From Isoetes taiwanensis (Eukaryota > Streptophyta > Lycopodiopsida > Isoetales > Isoetaceae), in NCBI GenBank assembly GCA_021234155.1, contig JAJEKV010000071.1, positions 2,307,138-2,371,137 of the forward strand: 64,000 nucleotides of DNA, written 5' to 3'. Shown here piece after piece: positions 46,443 through 56,272 of this stretch. A program made the translations under genes and the position numbers. The notes below the pieces were generated by a model. It saw only the letters and a list, made by a program, of their open reading frames with translations. It ran no database searches and had not been told where the DNA came from. The first letter of the stretch is position 1; each line of letters begins with the position of its first letter.

Positions 46443-46878
46443 ATGTCTTCTAAAACGAATCGAGGTCGAGGCGGACGGGGCAGAGGAAGCGGTGGAAGAG
46501 GAATCTCAAAACCTGTCACTTCTCAAGTTTCAGAGGACGTTGATCAGACCCCTCCTATTCAAGGTATTTAATTTGCCATAGAATACACACTGTGTGGAGA
46601 GTTTATGCTTGCATGAATTTGAGTTATTTCCTTGCCTTCAGTTATTATCCTTTGCATGAATTTGAGTTATTATGCTTTGCATGAATTTTAAGTATTACTA
46701 TCAGTTAATGCTCTGATTGTCCGTTTTGTAGAACATAATTTTGCTCTGTTTTATAGAATATAGCAGTGTTAGACAGTTAGAGATAGCAGTGTTCAATGAG
46801 GTTAAATAGTGTGAAATATGGATTCATAAAGGGCATGTAGCTTAAAATGTGGATGCAAACTAATTTAGTTTCAAATTC

Positions 46879-46962
46879 ACGCATAGCATGGTTCATAATA
46901 GGAGCTACCAACACGCCAAGCGTGAATTGTACTAATTTAGGTTTAAATGTACGCCAAGCGTG
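46879..46962. repeat. Dyad motifs in P3 intron 1
   Basis: CACGCCAAGCGTG at 46912-46924 and TACGCCAAGCGTG at 46950-46962, plus a weaker CACGCATAGCATG at about 46879. All lie in the intron 46564-47011; the last overlaps a plausible upstream reading frame but precedes the acceptor. Confidence 0.8.
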
Positions 46963-48189
46963 ATCACTTGTTATGAAAAGTACTCTAAAAAATGTTCATC
47001 TTCTTTTGCAGTGCCCAAGAGGAAGAAAACCCCTAATAATTTGGGTTCTATTCCTGGCAAGAAACCAAGGGTAGACGACCCAGATGCAGTACCATATGAT
47101 CTCACCTTAGATGATGAAGGGCCAATTCTTATAGTAACCGCTGACCCTGCCTGCCCTAAAGAGGAGATGGACGAGGGTGCCGAGTGGTACGTTGACCTTG
47201 CCAAGACAAATGGCAAGCTCGACTTAACTCTCTTCTCAAGGAAAAAGGAAGCAGACAATATGACCAAACAAGGGATCCTAATCTTATGTGAAGAAGAGGA
47301 TGACACCAACTGCAAATTGCTCTTGGAGATTACACATAAGCAGAAGAAAGATCTGCTCAGACTTACTCACTGTAGAGCTACTGCATACAAGGATACGTTC
47401 ATGAAGACAGATGTGAACGGTGAGACATGTTTTAAGTATGGTTAGCCAACCAATGTAGCAGTTACGCCAATATCTATTTGCCAAGGGGTTACAACTGTGC
47501 GTAGAGGCATGTTCACTAAACCGACACCAAGTCACTATTTGCAGCAAGCTAGGGAATTAGCTGACTTGAAAGCTTCTAAGAGGGTCCTAGATCTAGGGAA
47601 GGATGTTCAACCTGTAGTTGTCGAAGGCATGGAGGCTTCTGTTTTTGAGAATGAACAGGACAAGGTGGCGCAGCTAGAGGCCATGAACAAGCTGAATAAA
47701 TACTCTGACCATTATCCATTGGGTCTTAAGGAAACTTTTGCGATCCATGTGAAGTCCCTCATCCGTTCACCAAGCTCCATTTATGTTAGCAGAAGATATG
47801 ATCCAGCACACGCAATGGAGATTGTTCAGAGAATGATTAGTAATCCAGGTCAAATGCCTATGCCAGCGGATGTGTTACCTTGGGATATGATCTCGAACAA
47901 GCCTGCTGTGTGGGCGAACTTCAAGGAGTTAATGTCTAAGGAAAACATTAAATTCGTCATCATCGACGGGCAGCATTCTGTTGAGGCACAGAAGGCCCTC
48001 ATCAGGCAGGCAGAACAAACAGGCCAAAACGCGTTCTACAATCACTATGCATATAGGAGGTGTCGTATCTTGGATGCCAATACTTCATCTGCAGATTTGG
48101 CTGAGATTAGTGCAACTTTGAATGAAATGGGGAAGACATTTCTATACAAAAGGTAACTAACTGCATTAGGATGTTAGCATTTTAATATT

Positions 48190-48488
48190 CACACCAGGCG
48201 TGACGCGCGGCGTGGTTTCATAAATTGAATTCACGCCAGGCGTGCTTTCAAATCAAACCAATTCACGCCAGGCGTGCTTTCAAATCAATCGAATTCACGC
48301 CAGGCGTGTTTTCAAATCAAACCAATTGATTTGAAAGCACGTCTGGTGTGAATTGTTTTTTAAAATCACGCCTGGCGTGAATTGGTTTGATTTGAAAGCA
48401 CGTCTGGCGTGAATTGCATTAGTAAATTCATTTCACGCCAGGCGTGATTTTTGTTTTGATCAATTCAGTTCAAATCGCACCCGGCATG
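48190..48488. repeat. Dyad array in P3 intron 2, direct and inverted
   Basis: At least nine dyads: 48190, 48203, 48232, 48264, 48296, 48338, 48367, 48399 and 48434, with a degenerate one near 48478. Those at 48232-48308 lie in 32-bp direct repeats (CACGCCAGGCGTGCTTTCAA plus ATCAAACCAATT). Those at 48338-48411 are in inverted orientation, so the two halves can fold on each other around CAATTGATTTG. The array almost fills the intron 48153-48530. Confidence 0.9.
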
Positions 48489-49436
48489 TTTCTATTCTAT
48501 GATACTGATTCAATGTCTGTACTATTGCAGTCCATACGTGGAACAACTGCGCCACGCCCGTCAACAGTGGGTGGAATATGGCTGCCCATTACCCACCACA
48601 CAGGGCGGGTCAAAGTCTGAGGCATTCAAGCTGCTGGAGCGGACTCTGTCGCAGACAATTATACAGGAAAAGAAGAAGACTGCAAGAAAATCAAAGAAAA
48701 AAGGTGGTGATGACATTGCAGATCCTTCTGAAAGCTCATCTAGTAGGTCAGGACCAACAGACTCGTATAAGATTGTGTTTTGTAAAGAGGCAGTATGGCA
48801 AAAGTGGAATGAATTATGGGACGCTTATGCACAAGGGAAGCTGCCAGATACTATGGGTAGGGTGCCTCCTGTTGATGTAAGCATCTTTGACTTGAATGTG
48901 ACAGAGATGAGAAAGACTCAGGGGCTAGACGACGCTGAGACCGTTTGGGTTTTAGACCAGTGCTTAAAGAAGGAAGTCTTATACAAGAAGAGTGCTTTTA
49001 CTAAGGATATGATGTCCTTCGTTGAGTGCTGCAGCCATGTGAAGGATGTACGTACAATGAAGTCAGCTGTAGGAGCTGAGTTACAAAGGCTATCGGGGGA
49101 TGTGGCATTATCTGAAATTGGATTGCTGGACAAATACAAGGTCAGTAATGATGACATCAAGAAGTTTGTATTCTGGTCAAAGGACTTCCTAAAGAATTGG
49201 AAGGCTAAAAATACAAAACATAAGGAGACTCTACCCCCTAAGGTACTGGCCGAGTTGAGAAGAAAAGTAGCCCTTGTGAAAAAGATTACTAGAGAAGAAG
49301 ACACTGTCCAGTATTCAGTCTCCATTGGGTACAAAGGTCTCTTGCCAGAATCAACTTCTTGCCTTGGACAGTAGGGGTGGGAGAGGAGATATGGGCATGA
49401 AATAGAAGGACTACAACAGCTTCTTTACGAGCTATA

Positions 49437-50302
49437 TAGGATTGACAACTGAGAGGTCCTTCACTATTGTCATCGTTTGTCCTTCTGGTGACTCACATCT
49501 GCATGCACTATCCGCTGCTCATGATCTGGAGTGCCTCAAAGTTATTAGGGAGGGATGCCTAATATATGATGTTAAGGATAATAAGCTGCGAACAGAACGG
49601 AAGATGGCACAATGTGATCTTTATTATGATAGCCATGCTGGCAGACGAGGAATATGATATTGCTAAGGCCAAGGGTGACAATAGCAGTGCATGGGAATGT
49701 TTTCTTCTAGATGATCCAGACTTAAGAACTATATTCTATCATACGGATCAGGATCAGTCAGAACAGGATGAGTCAGAAGAGGATGAGGATCGGGACCCCC
49801 TCTTAAGTGGGGAAATCAAGTACGAGCTACAAACTAAGGAGAAGGGCCCCTTAAATAAAAATGGATTTCCCCCGTCTATGGCTGCTTACCTCGTCGAGGC
49901 ATTTGCTCCAATTGATACAACATGCTTGGAGCTTCATGTTGGAGGTTATATTGCCCGAGAGGCTCTTATGGGTGCAAGAAGATGTCACTGCTTTGTGAGT
50001 GATGAGCAGGCCAAAGACTTTCTTGAACCATTCCTCATGCATGTGCTTGCCAAATCTCCTAAAGGCCCTTATGGCAACCTGAAATCATCAGCAATCAAAA
50101 GTCTCGTAGTGGACGATGGTTCTGGTGAGGGAACTAGTAATCCGTAGCCTGATAAGGAAAGCAATGAACAAATAGCTGCTAAACTGGCTGCTCAAAGTAA
50201 TGTGATCGCGGCGAACTTAGGGAATATCTTTGCCTCCCTTCAGGATGACGCAAGCAACAATAGAGTGTCAGTTGTGAAGGACGCAGCGGAACTAATAGAA
50301 AA
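49437..50302 (+). pseudogene. P3 middle: methyltransferase-like region
   Basis: The chain continues in two new registers: TERSFTIVIVCPSGDSHLHA from 49442, then DEEYDIAKAKGDNSSAWECF from about 49645, so frameshifts lie near 49440 and 49640. Near 49905-49995 it encodes DTTCLELHVGGYIAREAL, then GARRCHCFVSDE. This resembles the SAM-binding motif I region of beta-type DNA methyltransferases ('LDpFaGsGtt..Aal..GR...giE'). No DPPY catalytic motif is seen, so the assignment is weak. TAG at 50145-50147 interrupts the frame; it continues as IAAKLAAQSNVIAANLGN to 50302, where Helitron D begins mid-codon. Confidence 0.4.
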
Positions 50303-50376
50303 CTAGTAATGGTGCCCAGCGTTGCTGGGCATAAGTTGAGAGCCTATAAATGCTTTGGGATGCAGTGAGAAAAGCC

Positions 50377-52055
50377 CTATCCCTTTCCCTTTCCCTCTTG
50401 CTCTATCCCGCATTTCATTTTTTCTTATTTTCTGTACTTTTTTTTTCTTTTCCTTTTTTTTCTCGTCTTTCTCACATGTTTCCTTGTTTTCCCATCCCTT
50501 TCCTTCCCCCTTCCCTGTCCTCGATAACCTTTTTCCCTTCCCTTTTGCTCCTTTCTCCACCTTTTCCCTCTTCTCTTTTTTCTTTGCCCTTTTCCCTTCC
50601 CCTTTCTCTTTTTTTATGCCTTCTCTTTTCCCCACCCTTTTTCCATGTCTTCCTTTTTTCTCAACCTTTTACTCTTTCGCCCTTTTCCATGCCTATTTTC
50701 CCTTCTCTTTTCCTCATTTTCCCACTCTTTTCCTCTTTTTTTTTGTGTGCCCTTTTCCCTTCCATTTTTCTTTTCTCCCTCCCGTTTTCCATGCCCTTTT
50801 TACCTTCTCTTTTTCCATCTCCTCACCCTTTTCCTCTTTCCCTTTTCCATGTTCCCCTTTTCCATTTTCCTCATTTCCTTTTTTCCCGTGCCTCTCTCTC
50901 TTTCCCCCCCTTTTCCATTCTTTTTTTTTTTCTATTTCCCTTTTCCCATGCCCTTTTTCCCACCTTTTCTTCTTTTCTATTTTTCCCGTGTTTCCTTTTT
51001 CTCCTTTTCCCACCCTTTCCCTCTTCCCGTGCAATTTTCCCTTCTTTTAACCCTTCCTTTTTCTTTTCTCTTTTCCTTTCCTCATGTCCTTTTTTCCTTT
51101 CCCTCCCCTCCATCACTCCCCTGCTTCCCTTTCCCTTTCCCTTTTTTCCCGTTTCCTTTTCTTGATGGATTTTTTTCTTTCCGTTTTCCTCCTTTGCCGA
51201 TCCTTTTCCTGTGCACTTTTTCCCTTCCTTTCCTTTTCCTTTTCCCTTTTTCCATACCTTTTGCACATTTGTTTTATTCTTTTATTTCCTATACCCATTT
51301 TCCTCTTTTCCCCACCCTTTCTCTCTTGCCCCTTTTCTTTTCCCTTTTTTTTTTTTTCTTTTTTCTTCACCATTTTCCTCTTGCCTTTTCTCTCATGCCC
51401 TTCCCCCTTCCCTTTTTCGTTTCCCTCTTTTTTTTTTCCTTGTGACCTTTACCTAGGTTCCCTTTCCCCATTTTCCCTTTCCTTTTTCTTTCTTCTTACT
51501 TTCCCTTTTTCTATGCCCCTTTTCTTTTCCCCTCTCCCCATCCTTTTCTTGTTCCCCCTTGTCCCTTCCCTTTTCCTCATTTTTCCAACCTTTCACTCTT
51601 CCCCTTTTCTTGATGCGTTTCTTCCCTTTCCTTTCCCTCTCTTTTTTTTTTCCCTTTTCCTATGCCATTTGTCCCTTCCTTTTTCCTCTTTCCTCAACGC
51701 TTCTCTTTTTTTCCCTTTTCCCATACTCCTTCCTTTTCCCATGCTTTTTGTCTCCTCCCCTTTTCTATGGTTTTTTTCTCCTTCATTTTCTCCTTTTTTC
51801 AACCTTTTCCTCTTTCCTTTTTTTTCATGCCCTTTCCATTTACCTTTTCCACTTTATCTCTTCCTCCTTCCCTCATGCCCTTTTCTCAGGTTCCTTTCCT
51901 TTTTTCGTTTTCCATGCCTTTTTCTCTTCGCTTATCCCCACCCTTTTCCCTTTTCCTTTTACCCTTTTCCCTTTTCCCCATGCCTTTTTGCCCTTCACAT
52001 TCTCTCTTTCCACTTCCCTTTTCCTTTTCCCCCTTTTCATTTACCCTTTCCTCTT
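50377..52055 (+). repeat. 1.7-kb polypyrimidine tract
   Basis: The plus strand is almost entirely C and T, built of diverged CCCTTTTCC(C)(A)TGCC-like units. Purines occur mainly as ATG or GTG within the units. Long open frames run in all registers because stop codons need purines; they have F/P/S/L-only composition and are not genes. The tract is one strand-asymmetric block inside Helitron D, with potential for triplex (H-DNA). Confidence 0.95.
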
Positions 52056-52397
52056 AAGAGATCGAAGCATGACCAATCACAGTGTTGGTTAGTCGTGCAA
52101 TAAATCTAGGCCTTCGGATGCATCCAGATGATCTCGGCCATTCAAATTAGGGCTCGATCGCATCGATCCGAGACATCGGATCGCCATTCTAGAATGGGAC
52201 GAGCATGCATGTCATGCATGCATGCGGGCGGCGCATGCCCGTTTTTGGTTGGGAGTTCGCTATTTCAGGCGCGTTTCTGCATCCACGTCTCATCGGCGCT
52301 TCCTCTTCTCTCAGCAGTACCTTATTCTCTTTGAACCCACCCTCCCCCCCTTCTTTGTTTATTATATTTTGTACAAGTTCTGTTTATCATGTTTTTC

Positions 52398-52435
52398 CAC
52401 CCGCTGGGTGATGCTTTTCTTCCACCCGCTGGGTG
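52398..52435. repeat. Tandem pair of CACCCGCTGGGTG hairpins
   Basis: Two identical 13-base imperfect palindromes at 52398-52410 and 52423-52435, in a 25-bp tandem unit. Confidence 0.85.
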
Positions 52436-52574
52436 ATGCTATTCTCTGGTATGTTTCTCGTTTGTTGTGTTGGTGATGTGCAGGTACAGGTTGGCGAGCG
52501 GCATCCGTTTTGACTTCTCCATGCGGGGGTTTTTAGGAGCGATTCTATGCCTTACGTTTGTCTAAGCCCCTTGT

Positions 52575-52649
52575 CGAAGGCTTATCACTAGGGTTTTTCC
52601 TCGAAAACCCGAAAGGGCGGGGTTTTTTAATCCCGGTGATAAGCTTTCG
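52575..52649. repeat. Nested hairpin structure in Helitron D
   Basis: CGAAGGCTTATCAC (52575-52588) pairs with GTGATAAGCTTTCG (52636-52649), with one G-T pair. The loop holds a second stem, GGGTTTT with GAAAACCC (52591-52610), and a CCCG-AAA-GGGCGGG stretch. The pattern resembles a branched RNA fold or an insertion hot spot; function is unknown. Confidence 0.7.
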
Positions 52650-52890
52650 GCAGGTACATCAGCCACTCATCTATTAGCATTGTATTTGTTTTGGGGTCCA
52701 AATGATATAATTGGATTTTCCCTTTATTTTTCGTGGGTAGTTCGCATGTGTGCGGCTACCCACTGTCCACCATTGTAGAAAATCTGCTGAGATGAATGAG
52801 AAGCCTATCTATCCGAGCGGTTTGTTGGTTTCTTGCGAGTCCCATTCTAGAATGCACTACGCACTTACGGTATAACATTATAATATAAGA

Positions 52891-53645
52891 TAACAATTCT
52901 AACAGTCAGAAGAGCATGACGATTAAGGGTGGCGAAGGGGATGCAAACGACGATGACGACAGCGAAACTGAAGATGATAGGTATGGCCTTGCCCACGAAA
53001 TCGCGCCACGCGTGATTTAATTTATATTACCTTTGAATTAAATCGTGCCAGGCGTGCTTTGATTATTTTTTGTTGGCAAACTAAATCACGCCGAGCGCGA
53101 TTTGGTTAAGATTAACTCAAATCACGCTTGGCGCGTTTGTATTGTTTGTGTTATCGTATCTTGCTGACCAGATACATGTTTGATGTTTCAGCTTGCATTG
53201 CGTTTCTAAGAAGGTTATGGTGTTCGACCTAAACGGAGTCCTTTGCAAGACTTTTCCGAAAAATAAAGTGGCTAGAGATCAGTTTCATCAGACACCAGTA
53301 GAATCAAATACCAAGTGGATCTATCCGCGGCCGCACTTGAAGGAGATGCTAGATGAGGCATTCAGGTTATTTCGAGTTGGTATTTGGTCATCCATGGAAC
53401 TAAGGAACATCAAGGATACTTTGGAGGCACTGGGGGAAATGCGTAGACATTGGTTGACCTTTTGGGATCAGAACAAATGTGTGACGTTCACTAATCCCAA
53501 GGATCCAACAGGCAAGCCTATCTTCATCAAACACTTGAGTAACATGATATCCCTAAGGATTGAATCCAATAGTCAATGTTCAATGATATCATACCTTAGC
53601 ATTATCATTGTAAAAAGAAGTCAAGGTCTTCGCTGCCCAATTTAA
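52891..53645 (+). pseudogene. P3 C-terminal part: FCP1-like phosphatase domain
   Basis: The exon to 52980 encodes an acidic linker (GDANDDDDSETEDD). After an intron (52981-53191) the next exon continues in frame with SLHCVSKKVMVFDLNGVLCK, WIYPRPHLKEML, FRVGIWSSMELRN, FWDQNKCV and GKPIFIKHLSN. This is the NIF/FCP1 HAD-phosphatase domain in its plant form, which has DLNG(V/L)L where classical enzymes have DLDGT(L/V), and IWSS. The first Asp (nucleophile position) is kept and the second is Asn. The domain stops after KHLSNM and the frame ends at 53645, so the last third is missing or in exons not identified. Confidence 0.75.
53002..53135. repeat. Dyad motifs in the P3 intron before the phosphatase exon
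   Basis: Four copies in the intron 52981-53191, at 53002, 53044, 53087 and 53123. They are more diverged (arms CGCGC, CGTGC, GCGCG) than those in intron 2. Confidence 0.82.
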
Positions 53646-54658
53646 TCAATATCCAATAATTCCAAAGGGAACCACATGCAGGTTACCTTTGTAATGATCA
53701 GGTTCCAAAGAGTCTTAACAGACATTAATAACTTGGATAGCCATAAGCCAATATACCCTATCAGCAGTGACCTCCATGATCTTTAAATAGACCATACAAT
53801 TAAACTCCCATGCAGAATGTGAAATGCCTTCGAGTTTCATAATAATGTAAAAGCCTTAACTACCTAATTTAAAAGAAAAGACTTTTAAAATCAAATTCTG
53901 TTTTGTTACAATATATTACACAATATAAATTCAGTTTCAGGCTAATTCCTTAAAGCCACATAGGGTCCACGTAGGATCACTATTTTTTGCTTAAGAAACC
54001 AGTAGAACTTGCATACCATTAAGAACATTGAGGCTTTTAGTCATGCAACATTCTTGTTTGGAACAGAAAGATTAGTACCAACAACAAGACTTTTAGTATT
54101 AAGGGTTTACCATAACTGATATCCGTTCTCATAAATAAGAAGGTGATTCCAGTATTATGACTAGAACAGTTAAAAACACCTCAAAAAGCTTACTGCAGCC
54201 AGTAGATATAGCACATATGATTCATTTAGCATGTATAAAAATAAGGGACCTTGGCCTGGTTGGTAGAACCAGTACCCCGAGTAGCATATTATCATGCAAA
54301 ACCAGTATTTTAATGTTTAACATCTGAGCAGCCTATTAACATAACTTAATATCCTCGAAAATTATGTAGCATTCTACAAAAAAACCCCTTTGTAGTAGAA
54401 TATCTTGGGATTATGACATGAGATCAAGCCTGAGATCACACTTTTAGCTTTAACTTCCATAATAATGTTTCTGTTTTCAACCAGAGTCCAACTTTGATCT
54501 TGGACACTGTCAACTTCCCAGCTCACTGATACAAAATCAGACAAAAGAAATACATTAAAAGGAGAAGCTCGTATTTGCAGCCAACTAATACATAATTACC
54601 ATAAACTGGGTAAAAATGCAAGGGCCAAAAGGTACCTTAGGCTTCTCGGTTGTCAACC
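53646..54658. other. No recognised gene
   Basis: AT-rich sequence that may be the continuing P3 intron or flank. No later phosphatase exon could be identified. Confidence 0.4.
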
Positions 54659-56258
54659 TGTGATGCTCCTCACTGAATATACGACACCCCTTCATAGATC
54701 TCGCAGGAAATCCCCTATCCAGCACACCTGCCGCATGAGCCTTCCGTCTATCCCACACCTAGGATGGCCATAGTGCAGGAAGGGGACACGAAGGTGTCTT
54801 GCGCACCCTTCCCCTATGGGATCCTATAATAAGGAAAGCATAAACATAAACATCAGCATTAGCAATAACAATACAATCAGCTACATCGAAGGGTAGTACC
54901 ATCTATCCATCTATAGATCCAACATAGACAATAATACATCATAAAGTAGAATAGCTCCTACCCAGGATGAGACTCATAAGGGAGGTAGACTGACGGCTGG
55001 GCCTCAAGATAGAGCAGACCGAGATATAACAATGGCAGGGCTGGCTATAGACAATGGCTAAGGTTGACCACTCCATCCGCCCATCCTGTGCATTTACTAT
55101 GCAGACGGGGCGTGACTATAGCCTGCCGGATACGCAATCTCATGGCATCACCCATCGAGACTACTCTAGGTTGCATCTCCCCGATCCGACGAGGCAGGAA
55201 GGGTTGCATCTCCCCTTCCCGAGATCTGGTGGCTCCATGGGTGGCTAGAGAATCGTGGCGACACACGATTCATACCCGACTGAACCCCCCCAAAACAAGA
55301 GCCAGGCCGACATCTGCAACTCTTCAGAGGCAGGACGATACCATTGCCCCAGGAGGTGTCGGACTCATACCCGTCCCACTCGAAGTAACCGACTATAGGC
55401 CTAGCCCACTATGGGTCTCCAGTAGCTGCGCTCACCAGGGACCTCCCTCCACTTTGCCACTAGCCCCCATGTATGGTGCTAAGTCGCATCATAGCCCCCG
55501 TAGCCGAGTGGGATCCTATGCACAGGTCGCATCTAATAGGAACTAAGGGGTCTTAACTAGGAGCATCATCTAAATAATGGCTACTAGGTCTCTACCCCCC
55601 TTCCCAATACAAGAGGAGCAAACATGATCAACCAACATCACATATCTATGTAACATGATAAGTAATGAGAATAACAGCTAAACCTAATCACATACATCTA
55701 ACTTGCAGTTAGGGTTCATTGATTAGGGTTCAAGATCTAGACTGAGGGTGTTAGAATGGCTCTACTAGAGATACGAAATGCTAACTCATCTGGAATTCTA
55801 ACTTCCAGATGATCTACAAAGGACTCTAACCCAAATACCTACTTCTGGGGAACTCCCTCTTGCTCCTGGCATCTCCATGGCCTTCAAAGAGTTCGAAACA
55901 ACTTCCACTCCTACCGATGCACGCACGCTCCAGGGGCTACTGTAATGCCACAGCAGACGGTTCTCGAAACGGAGTTTTGGGCACGAACAAGGTTCCCAGA
56001 CTGTTGGAGCCAGAAAAATGGCCTAGGGTTAGGGTTTGACCATTTATAGATTAGGGTTCCATGTACTGCCGCATGGCTCCAATGGGGTGCTTCTATGTGG
56101 CGGGTGCCTAATAGGGTGAGGCGCCCTATGGCTAAGGTTGGCTAAGTTATATGAATAACTTAGCCCTAATGGTGTACAAGGCTACTAAAGTAGACTTGCA
56201 TAGTGACGTGGCCCAGATATATATATATTTATACCGGATATTTCAGGGGAACGTCACA
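54659..56258 (-). mobile_element. Gypsy-type LTR, about 1.6 kb
   Basis: On the minus strand it starts TGTGACGTTCCCCTG at 56258, immediately after a polypurine tract (TAAGGGGGGGAGAA, 56259-56272). It ends ...GGAGCATCACA at 54659, so the tips form the inverted pair TGTGA/TCACA. Upstream of the tract, the minus strand reads EDIIILRGGE, like the usual Gypsy pol end. The body is GC-richer, with AGGGTTAGGGTTT-type segments. Only this 3' LTR and a few internal bases are visible, so the element is truncated. Confidence 0.68.
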
Positions 56259-56272
56259 TTCTCCCCCCCTTA
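56259..56272 (-). other. Polypurine tract of the Gypsy element
   Basis: TAAGGGGGGGAGAA on the minus strand, directly beside the LTR tip. It primes plus-strand synthesis in LTR retroelements. Confidence 0.8.

Larger units (their letters stand above)
46443..49436 (+). pseudogene. P3 N-terminal half: RGG start and ParB-like DGQH domain
   Basis: Exon 1 (46443-46563) encodes an RGG-rich start (MSSKTNRGRGGRGRGSGGRG). Exon 2 (47012-48152) joins in frame with VPKRKK, a probable nuclear signal, and runs through an acidic patch to a domain with KFVIIDGQHSVEAQKALIRQ. This fits the ParB/DGQHR nuclease-like motif, followed by ADLAEISATLNEMG like the usual ParB 'ia.ieN' helix. Exon 3 starts at 48531 (SPYVEQLRHARQQW), holds a Lys-rich stretch (KKKTARKSKKKGGD) and continues to about 49436. 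TAG codons interrupt the frame at 47443-47445 and 49372-49374. Both splice junctions keep frame. Function is unproven; a DNA-acting protein is the natural inference. Confidence 0.6.
50303..52890 (-). mobile_element. Helitron D (non-autonomous), inserted in a P3 exon
   Basis: On the minus strand it begins at 52890 with TCTTATATTATAATGTTATA preceded by A. It ends at 50303 with hairpin GCCCAGC-AAC-GCTGGGC (50315-50331), then CTAG and T. Length is 2588 bp. It lacks the usual GCCCTAAATT subterminal block. Most of it is a polypyrimidine tract; the 5' 800 bp contains structured GC-richer sequence. Removing it joins AA (50301-50302) to T (52891) and restores one reading frame. Confidence 0.95.

Noticed and set aside
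48190-48488. CRISPR array
   Set aside because: The repeats are short dyads in direct and inverted orientation within a plant intron, without regular unique spacers or cas genes.
45432-50147. TAG recoded as an amino acid
   Set aside because: Frameshifts in the same gene and a known deamination route make decay the simpler explanation.
50350-52103. Very long open frames on both strands
   Set aside because: They arise because the strand is almost pure pyrimidine. Composition is only F/S/P/L/C on one strand and K/E/G/R on the other, with no domain or splice signal.
46443-53645. Endogenised giant-virus or bacterial fragment
   Set aside because: ParB-like and methyltransferase-like parts could hint at this, but several GT-AG introns and a plant-type FCP1 domain favour a eukaryotic gene. 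No capsid or other viral hallmark is present.
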